Source: Duncaniella muricolitica
GTDB lineage: Bacteria; Bacteroidota; Bacteroidia; Bacteroidales; Muribaculaceae
NCBI GenBank assembly: GCA_025808375.1
Contig: CP061009.1
Location: 3,782,001-3,846,000 of the forward strand
Length of the DNA: 64,000 nt
Reading direction: 5' to 3'
The notes beneath the pieces are model-generated. The model was not told the DNA's origin and ran no database searches. It worked only from the letters and a program-made list of their open reading frames with translations. Below, piece after piece: positions 45,177-53,109 of this stretch (position 1 is the stretch's first letter; each line of letters starts with the position of its first letter). The position numbers and the translations under genes were made by a program.

Positions 45177-46241
45177 ATGAAAGGTATATACACAGTCATG
45201 GCCCCGAAGCGTGTGCTCTCGGGGCTGCTGATTTTAGCAGCTATGATGCCGGCCTACTGTCGGGCCGCGCTCAATGAGGAGGGAAAGGATAAGGATTTCA
45301 GTTATGTGCCGGAGATTCACGGCGCGCTGCGCACCCGTTATGAGATGGATCTTAACGGCGACGGGTCGCGCTTTCAGGTGAGAAACGCCCGAGTGTCGCT
45401 GGCCGGAAAGATAGCCCCGACCATCGACTATTTCGCGCAGACCGACCTGTGTGACCGCGGCAAGATGAAGATACTCGACGCGTGGGGACGCATCGGCATT
45501 GTCAGGGGACTGGCGTTTCAGGCCGGACAGTTCCGCATGCCGTTCGGCACCGACTGTTTCCGCGCGCCGTCCAATTATATATTCTCCAACCGCTCGTTTA
45601 TAGGCAAGCAGATGTGTAACGTGCGCGCTGTCGGAGCCAAGCTGTCATACACTCTTCCGCTCGCAGCCTCTCAGAAGCTGGAACTGGAGGGCGGAGCCTT
45701 CAATCCCACCTCGATAGCCGACCATGACATGTGGGTCAAGGAACTGAGCTATGCGGCCAAAGCCGCCTATACGGTCGGCAACGTAAAGCTGGCCACAGGC
45801 ATCCAGTCGATAGAGCCCGACTCGGTGCGCACCAATCTGTGGGGCGCATCGGTGACGTGGACTCCGGGCCGCTGGACACTGGAGGGAGAGTATATGCACA
45901 AACATTACACCCATTCGGCCCATCGTGCCGCGCAGGGGTGGGTGATATGGGCCGACTATGCCCTGCCGGTCAAGGCGGGAGTGTTTAACCGCGCGTCGTT
46001 TCAGGCCCGCTGGGACGGCATGACTCCTCACAGCAACGCCTCGCGCAATGACGCCGGAGTGCTGACGACCACCGATGGGGCCCGCAACCGTGTGACCGCG
46101 GGAGCTACGCTGACATATGCCTACAAGGCTCTTCACTGTGACATAAGGCTTGATTACGAGAAGTATTTCTACCATAGCGGTGCGGTGGTGCCTGCGGGCG
46201 AGGGCGACAAAATATGCGCCGAGATGGTGATAAGGTTTTGA
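45177..46241 (+). CDS. outer-membrane porin of the phosphate-selective OprO/P type
   Basis: 354 residues from the ATG at 45177 (MKGIYTVMAPKRVLSGLLIL; signal ends near CRAAL). The body consists of alternating amphipathic strands with the family pattern EIHGALRTRYEMD, RFQVRNARVSLAGKIAPTIDYFAQTDL, VRGLAFQAGQFRMPFGTD and a terminal aromatic strand ending in Phe (AEMVIRF). A longer frame starting at 45093 overlaps the sigma gene and has no signal-like start. Phosphate or another anion is the family substrate but cannot be claimed here. It is followed by a strong hairpin at 46248-46326. Confidence 0.88.
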   Translation: MKGIYTVMAPKRVLSGLLILAAMMPAYCRAALNEEGKDKDFSYVPEIHGALRTRYEMDLNGDGSRFQVRNARVSLAGKIAPTIDYFAQTDLCDRGKMKILDAWGRIGIVRGLAFQAGQFRMPFGTDCFRAPSNYIFSNRSFIGKQMCNVRAVGAKLSYTLPLAASQKLELEGGAFNPTSIADHDMWVKELSYAAKAAYTVGNVKLATGIQSIEPDSVRTNLWGASVTWTPGRWTLEGEYMHKHYTHSAHRAAQGWVIWADYALPVKAGVFNRASFQARWDGMTPHSNASRNDAGVLTTTDGARNRVTAGATLTYAYKALHCDIRLDYEKYFYHSGAVVPAGEGDKICAEMVIRF

Positions 46242-46247
46242 AATAGC

Positions 46248-46326
46248 AAAAAATATCGCTAAATTTGCAGGGCATAACGGTGAGTGCGTCTTACTGTTAT
46301 GCCCTGCGACATTTAGCGATATTTTT
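46248..46326 (+). terminator. long hairpin behind the porin gene
   Basis: Arms AAAAATATCGCTAAATTTGC plus AGGGCATAAC and the facing GTTATGCCCTGC / ATTTAGCGATATTTTT, about 30 bases each with a one-base bulge and a 16-base loop. Ends in a T run, so it is a good terminator. Confidence 0.85.
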
Positions 46327-46457
46327 GAGTCTGAAAGAGTTTAGAGTTATAGGTTAAGTTACGGAGTGGAAGTCATCATCGCGATTGCTGATAGGGAAAT
46401 ACCGTTTACAGAGACATTAACCTCATAACCTTATAACTTTCAGCGCAGCTTACTGAA

Positions 46458-46787
46458 ATGAGACAGTTACTTGCCATACTTGCTGTAGTCCTGTGGGCTA
46501 TGACGGCTTCGAGCGCGGCACCGCGCTGGGAGAGTGTCGACACGCCCGTGGAGATGGAGGTTGTCTCCGACCAGAAGTCGGACGATGACGCCACGGTGGA
46601 GATGACTGTCAAGGAGGGCTACGTATATATAGGCAGTTCGCGACCGGTGACTGTCAAGGTTTTTACGATACTCGGCCAGCTCATCAGCCAGGAGTCGCTG
46701 TCGGCCGGTACCCATAGGCTGCGCATGACCACCCGCGGGGTGTATATACTCAAAGTCGGCTCCCTGACACGCAGGGTCACTATCTGA
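46458..46787 (+). CDS. 109-residue secreted protein consisting mostly of a T9SS-type C-terminal domain
   Basis: Signal peptide (LLAILAVVLWAMTASSA), a short acidic linker (about 25-47), then a pattern seen at the C-termini of T9SS cargo: VYIGSSRPVTVKVFTILGQL, SAGTHRLRM, RGVYILKVGSLTRRVTI to the last residue. In type A CTDs the VxVFxxxGQ, LxxGxYxxxI and GxYxVKV elements have this order and spacing. Nothing resembling a passenger domain precedes it. It could be a surface-anchored mini-protein, a decoy for the sorting system, or the remnant of a larger cargo gene. The next start is 52 bases away. CCTCATAACC-type repeats lie upstream at 46421-46440. Confidence 0.75.
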   Translation: MRQLLAILAVVLWAMTASSAAPRWESVDTPVEMEVVSDQKSDDDATVEMTVKEGYVYIGSSRPVTVKVFTILGQLISQESLSAGTHRLRMTTRGVYILKVGSLTRRVTI

Positions 46788-46839
46788 TAATCATGCCGTG
46801 CGGCGTTGGGACTACCATGCCGCTTCTTATTACGACACA

Positions 46840-47799
46840 ATGAAAGCACGTCTCATCATAAATCCGATTTCAGGTACAGGCAGCAAACGGGGCCTTGACC
46901 GCTATGTGGCCGACGCTCTCTCGCCTCTGGGCTGGGAACTGGAGACCACTTATACGCAATGTCACGGCGATGCCACGCGTCTGGCGGCCGAGGCGGTCGA
47001 CATGGGCTATGACGCTGTGCTGGCTGCCGGTGGTGACGGCACGGTCAATGAGACGGCGGCCGCGCTGTGTGGCTCGCGGACGGCTCTGGGCATCATCCCG
47101 TGTGGTTCGGGCAACGGTCTGGCCCGTCATCTCGGCATACCTATCGACGTGCGCGAGGGGGTGAAGGTGATACACGACCATCAGCCTCATCCGATAGACT
47201 ATGCGACGGTCAACGGCATGAAGTTTTTCTGCACGTTCGGTGTGGGGTTTGATGCGGCGGTGAGTGCGGCTTTCGCCGAGAAGAAGCGTCGCGGCATGCT
47301 GACTTATCTCCAGAGCACGTTTCAGACTTATGCCCATTATGAGCCGGAGCTTTACACTATCACTGCCAACGGCCGTACCATCACGGAGAAGGCTTTTCTG
47401 GTGGCCGTGTGCAATGCTTCGCAGTATGGCAACAATGCTTATATAGCTCCGAGCGCGACTATCGACGACGGTCTGCTCGATGTGACCATAATCCATGCCG
47501 GCAATACGCTTTCGACTGCCCTTGTGGGGTTTGATATGCTTATAGGTATGATTGAGCACAATATGCTGATTCACACTTTCCGCACGTCGTCTCTTACTAT
47601 CGAGCGCACTCGCGAGGGTGCGGCACATCTTGACGGTGAGCCGCTGGTGCTTTCCGACAGGCTTGATCTGGAGTGTCACCACCGTAAGCTCAACGTGTTC
47701 GCGCCCGAGTCGCTTCCTCCTTTCCGCCCTATCCTTACCCCCGCCTCTGCTATGCTCGCCGACTTCCGCCTTGCTATGAACAAGCTGTTTCAGAAGTAG
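46840..47799 (+). CDS. diacylglycerol/lipid kinase (YegS/BmrU family)
   Basis: 319 residues from the ATG at 46840 (MKARLIINPISGTGSKRG); a GTG start at 46798 is less likely because the family begins with ARLIxNPxSG. The nucleotide-binding block AAGGDGTVNETAAAL, IPCGSGNGLARHLGIP, and the second-domain motifs LLVAVCNASQYGNNAYIAPSATIDDGLLDVTII are typical. It phosphorylates lipids such as diacylglycerol or sphingosine-type lipids; Bacteroidales do make sphingolipids, so a role there is imaginable but not supported by neighbours. Possibly cotranscribed with the CTD-like gene. Confidence 0.92.
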   Translation: MKARLIINPISGTGSKRGLDRYVADALSPLGWELETTYTQCHGDATRLAAEAVDMGYDAVLAAGGDGTVNETAAALCGSRTALGIIPCGSGNGLARHLGIPIDVREGVKVIHDHQPHPIDYATVNGMKFFCTFGVGFDAAVSAAFAEKKRRGMLTYLQSTFQTYAHYEPELYTITANGRTITEKAFLVAVCNASQYGNNAYIAPSATIDDGLLDVTIIHAGNTLSTALVGFDMLIGMIEHNMLIHTFRTSSLTIERTREGAAHLDGEPLVLSDRLDLECHHRKLNVFAPESLPPFRPILTPASAMLADFRLAMNKLFQK

Positions 47800-48136
47800 T
47801 GGCGTGAGGGCTTGTGGTTTGTAAATCGATAGAGGGCAAAAAAGTTTAATAGTATGTCCCGCTTCTGCTTGATGAGATATTTTAACAAGATCATGACATG
47901 ATAAGAGCAGAAATTCTATGACATTATTTTGTCAAACGGCCTTTAATGAATCGATTATGCAACAGTCCGTGGCTGGAAGACATGTGTAATCGAATACCAA
48001 ATGACAGCAAATATATGCAACACCCTCCCAAAAGCCCTCAATCCCCGCTCCACTGACGTGCGGAAGCGCAAAGTATTCTCCCGCCACCACAAAAAAGCGG
48101 AAAAAGCATCCCCATCTGATATTTTCCTTAAAAAAA
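47800..48136. other. 403-base spacer region before tRNA-Ala
   Basis: Between the lipid kinase and tRNA-Ala (47800-48202) I see no credible gene. It holds ATGCAACACCCTCCCAAAAG (48013-48032), which looks like a scrap of the repeat GGGTGTTGCAAAACTCCC found at 61.5 kb, and the tRNA promoter at its right end. Confidence 0.5.
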
Positions 48137-48168
48137 TTTGCAAAAGACAAAAAACATCACTACCTTTG
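48137..48168 (+). promoter_or_regulatory. promoter of tRNA-Ala
   Basis: TTTG (48137-48140), 20 bases, TACCTTTG (48161-48168), identical in -7 sequence and spacing to the tRNA-Pro promoter. Confidence 0.85.
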
Positions 48169-48202
48169 CAACGCAAAAGCCAAACGGCCCAACCAAACAA
48201 CC

Positions 48203-48279
48203 GGGGTATTAGCTCATCTGGCTAGAGCGCGACACTGGCAGTGTCGAGGTGAGCGGTTCGAGTCCGCTATACTCCACCA
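48203..48279 (+). tRNA. tRNA-Ala (anticodon GGC), CCA encoded
   Basis: Cloverleaf: acceptor GGGGTAT/ATACTCC (one G-U pair), D stem GCTC/GAGC, anticodon stem CGACA/TGTCG with loop CTGGCAG (anticodon GGC), T arm AGCGG-TTCGAGT-CCGCT, then ACCA. Followed at once by a terminator. Confidence 0.96.
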
Positions 48280-48282
48280 TCC

Positions 48283-48313
48283 AAGCGAATCGGAAATTTC
48301 GATTCGCTTTTTT
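48283..48313 (+). terminator. rho-independent terminator of tRNA-Ala
   Basis: Stem AAGCGAATCG / CGATTCGCTT with a short loop and TTTTTT. It may also work for the convergent WYL gene, whose stop is 18 bases away. Confidence 0.9.
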
Positions 48314-48330
48314 GTCATATAAGCCCGGCC

Positions 48331-49251
48331 TCATCTTATATACCTCTTTGCCGTCTCCTCGGCCAGCCATTTGATTTCCTCTCTCAGCCATTGCGGGTAG
48401 AGGATTTCCGCGTCAGGCCCGAGACCGAGGACTGCGTGGCGAAACTCATATTCGGGGCGCAGACTCAGTTCATAGTCAGAATAAGCCCCGGTGCGTGACA
48501 TCAGACGTTGTGATTTATGAAGAGGGAGCGACTCAATATAGTCGCGCTGGCGGCCATAGACACGGAGTATTATCTTCTCGCAATCATACTCGTCATCAAC
48601 ATTAACCCCTATCACCTCATCGAAATACGCGTTGACGTCCAAATCACTGTCCGGCTCAAACACCTTATCGGTCAGACTCACCGACTCCATACGGTCAAGA
48701 GCAAACACCTTGAGCTCCCCGCGCCCCTCCCGACACGCAATCAGATACCATCTGCGTCCCGACTGCTTCAGTCCGTAAGGCATAACTTCGCGCTCCGACA
48801 CCTCCACATGGCCAAATCGCCTGTAACCAATCTTCATCACACGCCCCTTGGCCATAGCCTCGATGATCGTTGACAGGAACTCCGTGCCGCCGGGAGTGTC
48901 CTCATACATTATACGCCCGGCAATATCCTCATTGCCCGTCAACAGATTATCGATCGAGAGACCGTTGAACAGCCACGACGTAAACGACGGACGGTTGAGC
49001 ACGTCATCATTATCAATGTAATACCTGTTGCCGTCATATCGGTTACACAGTATGTCTATGCCGAATAAGTCAGCGATAGCCTGACGGTGGCGGTGAAAAG
49101 TACGTTCGGGAAACTCCTCCTCATGCTCAAGCCTCAACACCCGCTCCTCCATCCACTCACGGTTGATTTCCTCATAGGTCATGTGTCCGGCACGACGTAT
49201 CGTGTCGATGAGCCAGACGTAGCGTCTGATAAGTCTTACAGAGGTAGCCAT
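48331..49251 (-). CDS. WYL-domain transcriptional regulator
   Basis: 306 residues. N-terminal winged helix-turn-helix (RLIRRYVWLIDTIRRAGHM through ERTFHRHRQAIADLFGIDI, residues 6-75), a central WYL domain (KIGYRRFGHVEVSEREVMPYGLKQSGRRWYLIACREG; the pattern residues are RRWYLIA) and a C-terminal WCX part (EKIILRVYGRQRDYIESLPL). WYL proteins bind nucleic-acid or nucleotide ligands and often regulate defence genes or DNA-damage responses. Here it is alone between tRNA-Ala and pabA, 4 kb away from the DUF262 operon; a regulatory link is unproven. A -7 box (TATCTTTG) lies 18 bases upstream. Confidence 0.92.
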   Translation of the reverse strand: MATSVRLIRRYVWLIDTIRRAGHMTYEEINREWMEERVLRLEHEEEFPERTFHRHRQAIADLFGIDILCNRYDGNRYYIDNDDVLNRPSFTSWLFNGLSIDNLLTGNEDIAGRIMYEDTPGGTEFLSTIIEAMAKGRVMKIGYRRFGHVEVSEREVMPYGLKQSGRRWYLIACREGRGELKVFALDRMESVSLTDKVFEPDSDLDVNAYFDEVIGVNVDDEYDCEKIILRVYGRQRDYIESLPLHKSQRLMSRTGAYSDYELSLRPEYEFRHAVLGLGPDAEILYPQWLREEIKWLAEETAKRYIR

Positions 49252-49268
49252 AAATGATTAGTTTTCCG

Positions 49269-49276
49269 CAAAGATA
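49269..49276 (-). promoter_or_regulatory. -7 box TATCTTTG of the WYL gene
   Basis: Minus strand TATCTTTG, 18 bases before the start codon, giving a leader of roughly ten bases; no clear -33 element. Confidence 0.5.
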
Positions 49277-49332
49277 ACCATTCGATATGACATTTCGCGG
49301 CAGAATGATAAAATATCACGCCCCTTTTGCCG

Positions 49333-49941
49333 TCACCGGCCGCACTCACCCGCATAAACGATAAAGTTATGCAGCAGTTCGCGGCCGCATGTGGTGATGA
49401 CGCTTTCGGGATGAAACTGCACGCCGAACGTCGGGAGCAACTCATGACGCATCGACATGATGTGACCCTCCTCATCGCGTGAAGTGACATGAAGGCATGA
49501 GGGCAGCGATGTCTCGTCGACCGTCCACGAATGATAACGCCCCACCGTGATGCCTCTCCCGTCACCACACCGCCCTATGAGCGGGTCGGCCGGGTCAATG
49601 TCGGTCAGCACCGACGGATGTCCGTGACGCGGATGAGCGAGCTGACACAACCGTGCCCCGTAATGCTGCGCTATGGCCTGGTGACCCAGACATATGCCGA
49701 GCATAGGCACATGTGAAGCCTCAGCCACAAGCCTCATCAGTCCGCCGGCCTCACCTGGCACACCCGGCCCCGGCGAGAGTATTATAGCGTCATAACGGTC
49801 AAGCGAGCCGAAAGGTATGACATCATTGCGCACCACATCCCAGTCAGGCCTGACACCGCCGGCGGCCACCCGCTCCCTTTGCAGAAGACCGACTATATTG
49901 TAGACAAACGAATCGTAATTATCGATAATCAGAATATTCAT
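49333..49941 (-). CDS. pabA: aminodeoxychorismate/anthranilate synthase glutaminase component (PabA/TrpG)
   Basis: 202 residues from MNILIIDNYDSF (ATG 49941; the ATG six bases upstream is also possible). A class I glutamine amidotransferase with catalytic Cys in MLGICLGHQAIAQHYG and His in FGVQFHPESV. It releases ammonia from glutamine for chorismate amination. Its divergent neighbour pabB and the aminotransferase-class-IV gene make the folate (p-aminobenzoate) role more likely than tryptophan, though the family is often shared between both pathways. Confidence 0.92.
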   Translation of the reverse strand: MNILIIDNYDSFVYNIVGLLQRERVAAGGVRPDWDVVRNDVIPFGSLDRYDAIILSPGPGVPGEAGGLMRLVAEASHVPMLGICLGHQAIAQHYGARLCQLAHPRHGHPSVLTDIDPADPLIGRCGDGRGITVGRYHSWTVDETSLPSCLHVTSRDEEGHIMSMRHELLPTFGVQFHPESVITTCGRELLHNFIVYAGECGR

Positions 49942-50056
49942 AATCACACCAGCCTCTTGACGGCTCCCTCCCGGCCACGCGCTGTCCGCGGGTCATGGGG
50001 ATATCGAGCCGGGTAAAACTCGTCGGCAAAATTAACTGTTTATTTCCATTTATTCG

Positions 50057-50064
50057 TACATTTG
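50057..50064 (+). promoter_or_regulatory. -7 box TACATTTG of pabB-pabC
   Basis: TACATTTG ends four bases before the ATG at 50069. With the usual 5-8 base gap, transcription would start on or just after that ATG, implying a leaderless message or use of the ATG at 50117. Confidence 0.55.
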
Positions 50065-50068
50065 CGTC

Positions 50069-51055
50069 ATGTTTCACCCTATCGACACCATCACGCCCGA
50101 AAGACTGCGCGAGCTGATGAACAGCTACGGCTCCTCGCGCCGGCCCTTTGTATGGGGCATTGACTACGGTTTACGGCGCGGATTTTTTCTTGACCGGCCC
50201 TACGAGGCGGGCCGCATACTCTGGCAGATGGGCAATGCCGGCAACTGCTCCGGCATGAGCCATGACACAGCCCCGCGGCTCTCCGTCACAGCCCCGCCGA
50301 CGGCCGACGAATACGCCGTAATGTTTGCCCGAGTCCGCGGCGGACTCATGCGCGGCGACTCCTTCCTGGCCAACCTCACGGCACGCACCCTCGTGGAGTG
50401 CGACACCACGCTCAGGGATGTCTTTCTCGCCTCGCGCGCACCCTTCAGACTCCTGCTCGGCGAAGAGTTTGTATGCTTCTCGCCTGAAGCGTTTGTCGCC
50501 ATCGACCACGACCTCATATCCACCTACCCCATGAAGGGCACCATCGACGCCTCGCTCCCCGACGCCGCCGAGACATTGCGTGACAACCACAAGGAGCTGT
50601 GCGAACACTACACCATCGTCGATCTCATGCGCAACGACCTCAACCGCGTGGCCGGCGAGGTAGAGGTGAAACGATTCAGATATTTCGAAGAAATCGTCAC
50701 ACACAGCGGGTCGATACTCCAGACGAGCTCCGAGATCAGCGGACGTCTCCCCGCCCGGCTTGTCGGTCGGTATGGTGACATACTGCTCCCCTTGCTCCCC
50801 GCCGGAAGCATCACAGGCGCGCCCAAGCCGGCCACAGTGAGTCTTATCGACTCAGCCGAGACCTCGCCGCGGGGGTGGTATACAGGCGTCTTCGGCCACT
50901 TCGACGGACGACGCATGGTGTCGGCCGTGATGATACGCTGTCTGCAACGCGACACTGACGGACGGCTGTATTTCCACAGCGGCGGAGGCATTACCGTCAA
51001 CAGCGACTGCACGGAGGAATACTCCGAACTTCTCACCAAAATCTATCTCTCATGA
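50069..51055 (+). CDS. pabB: aminodeoxychorismate synthase component I (PabB)
   Basis: 328 residues from ATG 50069, or 312 from ATG 50117 (MNSYGSSRRPFVWGIDYG). It is a short, catalytic-domain-only chorismate-utilising enzyme: LLGEEFVCFSPEAFVAI, TYPMKGTIDASLPDAAETLRDNHKE with the conserved PMKGT, HYTIVDLMRNDLNRVAG, GSITGAPKPATVSLID and GWYTGVFGHFDG. The PMKGT rather than PIAGT motif marks PabB against TrpE. It makes 4-amino-4-deoxychorismate from chorismate and ammonia. It overlaps the following lyase by four bases (ATGA). Confidence 0.94.
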   Translation: MFHPIDTITPERLRELMNSYGSSRRPFVWGIDYGLRRGFFLDRPYEAGRILWQMGNAGNCSGMSHDTAPRLSVTAPPTADEYAVMFARVRGGLMRGDSFLANLTARTLVECDTTLRDVFLASRAPFRLLLGEEFVCFSPEAFVAIDHDLISTYPMKGTIDASLPDAAETLRDNHKELCEHYTIVDLMRNDLNRVAGEVEVKRFRYFEEIVTHSGSILQTSSEISGRLPARLVGRYGDILLPLLPAGSITGAPKPATVSLIDSAETSPRGWYTGVFGHFDGRRMVSAVMIRCLQRDTDGRLYFHSGGGITVNSDCTEEYSELLTKIYLS

Positions 51056-51696
51056 CCCTCGCCGACACCTCGCCACGCTTCATCGAGACCATACGCTATG
51101 CCGACGGACGGCTCCATCTGCTCGACCTCCACACCGACCGCATGCGCGCCACCCGCCGCGAAGTCTACGGCATCGAAGGCCCGGGACTTGACGCATCGAT
51201 GTTTCACATTCCCCCTCATCTCGCCGGCATCACAGTGAAATGCCGCGTGATATATGGCCGTGACATCGACGACATACAATATGAAGCCTACACCCCGCGC
51301 CCGCTGTCGCGGCTGCGCATGGTCAGCGACAACACCGTCGACTACCATCTGAAATATCTTGACCGCACTCCCCTGGCCTATCCCGACATACCGCTCCGGC
51401 CCGACGAAGGGCTCGTCATAGTGAAAGACGGACTCGTCACCGACAGCACCTATGCCAACCTGCTCCTGCTCGCTCCCGACCGGGCCTACACACCCTCCAC
51501 CCCGTTGCTCCCCGGAGTGATGCGCCGCCATCTGCTCGACACCGGCCGCGCCGTGCCCATCCACATCACCCCCGCCGATCTCCTCCCCGGCAACCGGCTT
51601 GGCATAACCCACATAGCCTACATCAACGCCCTCCTTCCCCCCGGCACCCTCCCCCCGATAGCCGTGACACACATCCATCCCCTCCACGACAAATAG
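51052..51696 (+). CDS. pabC: class IV aminotransferase-like 4-amino-4-deoxychorismate lyase
   Basis: 214 residues, short for the fold type IV PLP family. Recognisable parts are PRFIETIRYADGRLHLLDLHTDRM at the start, VSDNTVDYHLKYLDRTPL with the PLP-lysine in HLKYLDR (about residue 99), GLVIVKDGLVTDSTYANLLLL and a PLPGVMRRHLL-like LLPGVMRRHLLDT. It removes pyruvate from aminodeoxychorismate to give p-aminobenzoate. ATGA overlap with pabB supports this assignment over a branched-chain aminotransferase. The C-terminal part (SxYINALLPPGTLPPIAV) is compressed. Confidence 0.88.
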   Translation: MTLADTSPRFIETIRYADGRLHLLDLHTDRMRATRREVYGIEGPGLDASMFHIPPHLAGITVKCRVIYGRDIDDIQYEAYTPRPLSRLRMVSDNTVDYHLKYLDRTPLAYPDIPLRPDEGLVIVKDGLVTDSTYANLLLLAPDRAYTPSTPLLPGVMRRHLLDTGRAVPIHITPADLLPGNRLGITHIAYINALLPPGTLPPIAVTHIHPLHDK

Positions 51697-51774
51697 CACA
51701 AATCTTTCACCGCCCGTTAGGTGGTGTTGGCCACTGTTGGCGGTGTATCCGGCCGAAATGTAAGGGATATTTGA

Positions 51775-51782
51775 TAACTTTG
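51775..51782 (+). promoter_or_regulatory. -7 box TAACTTTG before the MFS remnant
   Basis: TAACTTTG, 20 bases before the ATG at 51803; no proper -33 TTTG. It shows that the deleted gene still has its promoter. Confidence 0.55.
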
Positions 51783-51802
51783 CAGAAACTATTCAATCAT
51801 CC

Positions 51803-52159
51803 ATGGCACAATTCGGTAAAAAGTATTATTTGTTTCTGATTGTATTTCTCGGCATGCTTTCTGCCTTCGGCCCGTTTGTGACCGACATGTATCTGCCCAC
51901 TCTCCCATCAATGGCAGACGTGTTTCACACCACCCCCTCTCTCGTACAGTTAGGCCTCGCGGCAAGTATGATCGGCCTCGTGTCGGAGGCTGTCGGATGG
52001 CAGGGTATATTCTGTATACTGTTTGGCGGCATAGTGTCGCCGATCGTAGGCATAGGCAATATCATGGCCACCACACTGATACTCCTCACTGCCTGCAGTC
52101 TCCTCACACTCACGTTTGCCTGGATGACATTCCGCCGCCGGCACGTGGCGACAGCCTGA
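51803..52159 (+). pseudogene. Bcr/CflA-type MFS transporter with large internal in-frame deletion
   Basis: 118 residues. The first 60 (FLIVFLGMLSAFGPFVTDMY, LPTLPSMADVFHTTPSLVQL, then GLAASMIGL) are the N-terminus of a Bcr/CflA drug-resistance transporter, and the last 50 or so (GWQGIFCILFGGIVSPIVGI then GNIMATTLILLTACSLLTLTF) match the end of the same family. The middle of the usual 390-410 residues is missing, with the frame preserved across the join near VSEAVGW. Three or so helices remain, too few for a transporter. It retains ATG, stop and promoter, so a short membrane protein could still be made. Confidence 0.8.
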
Positions 52160-52192
52160 GACACAGCCGCCGTCCCCCTCGGATACAGAGTC

Positions 52193-52224
52193 ATTGACAC
52201 AACCGGAATTTTTGTGTAACTTTG
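52193..52224 (+). promoter_or_regulatory. promoter of the patatin gene
   Basis: ATTG (52193-52196), 20 bases, TAACTTTG (52217-52224). Its position places the transcript start after the GTG at 52226 and so decides for the ATG at 52253. Confidence 0.75.
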
Positions 52225-52252
52225 CGTGCGTAAACCTAAAAAATTCATCGGC

Positions 52253-53107
52253 ATGAAGACGGGACTTGTACTTGAAGGCGGGGCCATGCGCGGGCTCTTT
52301 ACCGCCGGCGTGATGGACGTGATGATGGAACACGGGCTGAGATATGACGGCATCGTGGGCGTGTCGGCCGGCTCGAGTTTCGGCTGCAACTACAAGTCAT
52401 GGCAGCCGGGGCGCGTGTTGCGCTACAACATGCGCTTTCACGACGACCCGCGCTACATGGGGCTGCGCTCCCTCCTGACGAGCGGCAATCTTGTCGGAGC
52501 CGAATTTTCCTACCACACCCTCCCGCTCGAACTTGACATCTTTGACTCGGAGACCTTCGAGAAAGACCCCACGGAGTTTCACGTAGTGTGTACCGACGTC
52601 GACACCGGCCTCCCCGTCTACTACATCATGGACCGCGTCAGCCACGACTCGCTCGAATGGCTCCGGGCCTCGGCCTCCATGCCGGTGGTCACACGTCCCG
52701 TACGCGTGGACGACGGACGGCGCATGCTCGACGGAGGCATCAGCGACTCCATACCCCTGCAATACTTCCAGAGTGTCGGCTACAGCCGCAACGTCGTGGT
52801 GCTCACCCAGCCGCGCGATTTCCGCAAGACACCCGCCCCGGGATGGCTCTTCCGCCTGCTCATGCCCCGCACGCCCCGCATCGCCGAAGCCATGGCCCGA
52901 CGCCACGAGATGTACAACGCCCAACTCGACTACGTGAGCCGTCAGGCCGAGCTTGGCAACACCTTTGTCATCGCCCCCGACGCCCCGCTGCCCATAGGCC
53001 GCATAGAGATGAATCCGGCCAAGATGCAGCTCGTCTACGACATGGGCCGCGCCACCTGCACCCGCCTCCTCCCCTCTCTGCTATCGTTTATGTCTCACAG
53101 GGAATAA
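52253..53107 (+). CDS. patatin-like phospholipase (YjjU type)
   Basis: 284 residues from the ATG at 52253 (MKTGLVLEGGAMRGLFTAGV). The promoter position excludes the in-frame GTG at 52226. Oxyanion loop GGAMRG, nucleophile elbow GVSAGS (Ser near residue 40) and the dyad Asp in LDGGISDSIPL are present; SMPVVTRPV follows the patatin core. The C-terminal half (QPRDFRKTPAPGW onward, with MELVYDMGR-like QLVYDMGRATC) is as in housekeeping YjjU-like proteins. A CBASS effector role was considered and rejected: no cyclase is near. It is convergent with the defence-like operon, two bases apart. Confidence 0.9.
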   Translation: MKTGLVLEGGAMRGLFTAGVMDVMMEHGLRYDGIVGVSAGSSFGCNYKSWQPGRVLRYNMRFHDDPRYMGLRSLLTSGNLVGAEFSYHTLPLELDIFDSETFEKDPTEFHVVCTDVDTGLPVYYIMDRVSHDSLEWLRASASMPVVTRPVRVDDGRRMLDGGISDSIPLQYFQSVGYSRNVVVLTQPRDFRKTPAPGWLFRLLMPRTPRIAEAMARRHEMYNAQLDYVSRQAELGNTFVIAPDAPLPIGRIEMNPAKMQLVYDMGRATCTRLLPSLLSFMSHRE

Positions 53108-53109
53108 CT

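Noticed and set aside
44513..46241. ECF sigma/porin as a SusCD-type polysaccharide locus
   Set aside because: No anti-sigma, SusC or SusD genes; the porin is of the OprO/P type.
48203..48279. Integration (att) site at tRNA-Ala
   Set aside because: No duplicate of the tRNA 3' end and no integrase in the window.
48331..49251. WYL protein as regulator of the DUF262 operon
   Set aside because: Four kb and several housekeeping genes separate them; no shared operator seen.
52253..53107. CapV-type CBASS effector phospholipase
   Set aside because: No cyclase or associated genes; sequence matches housekeeping YjjU-like patatins; opposite strand to the DUF262 operon.
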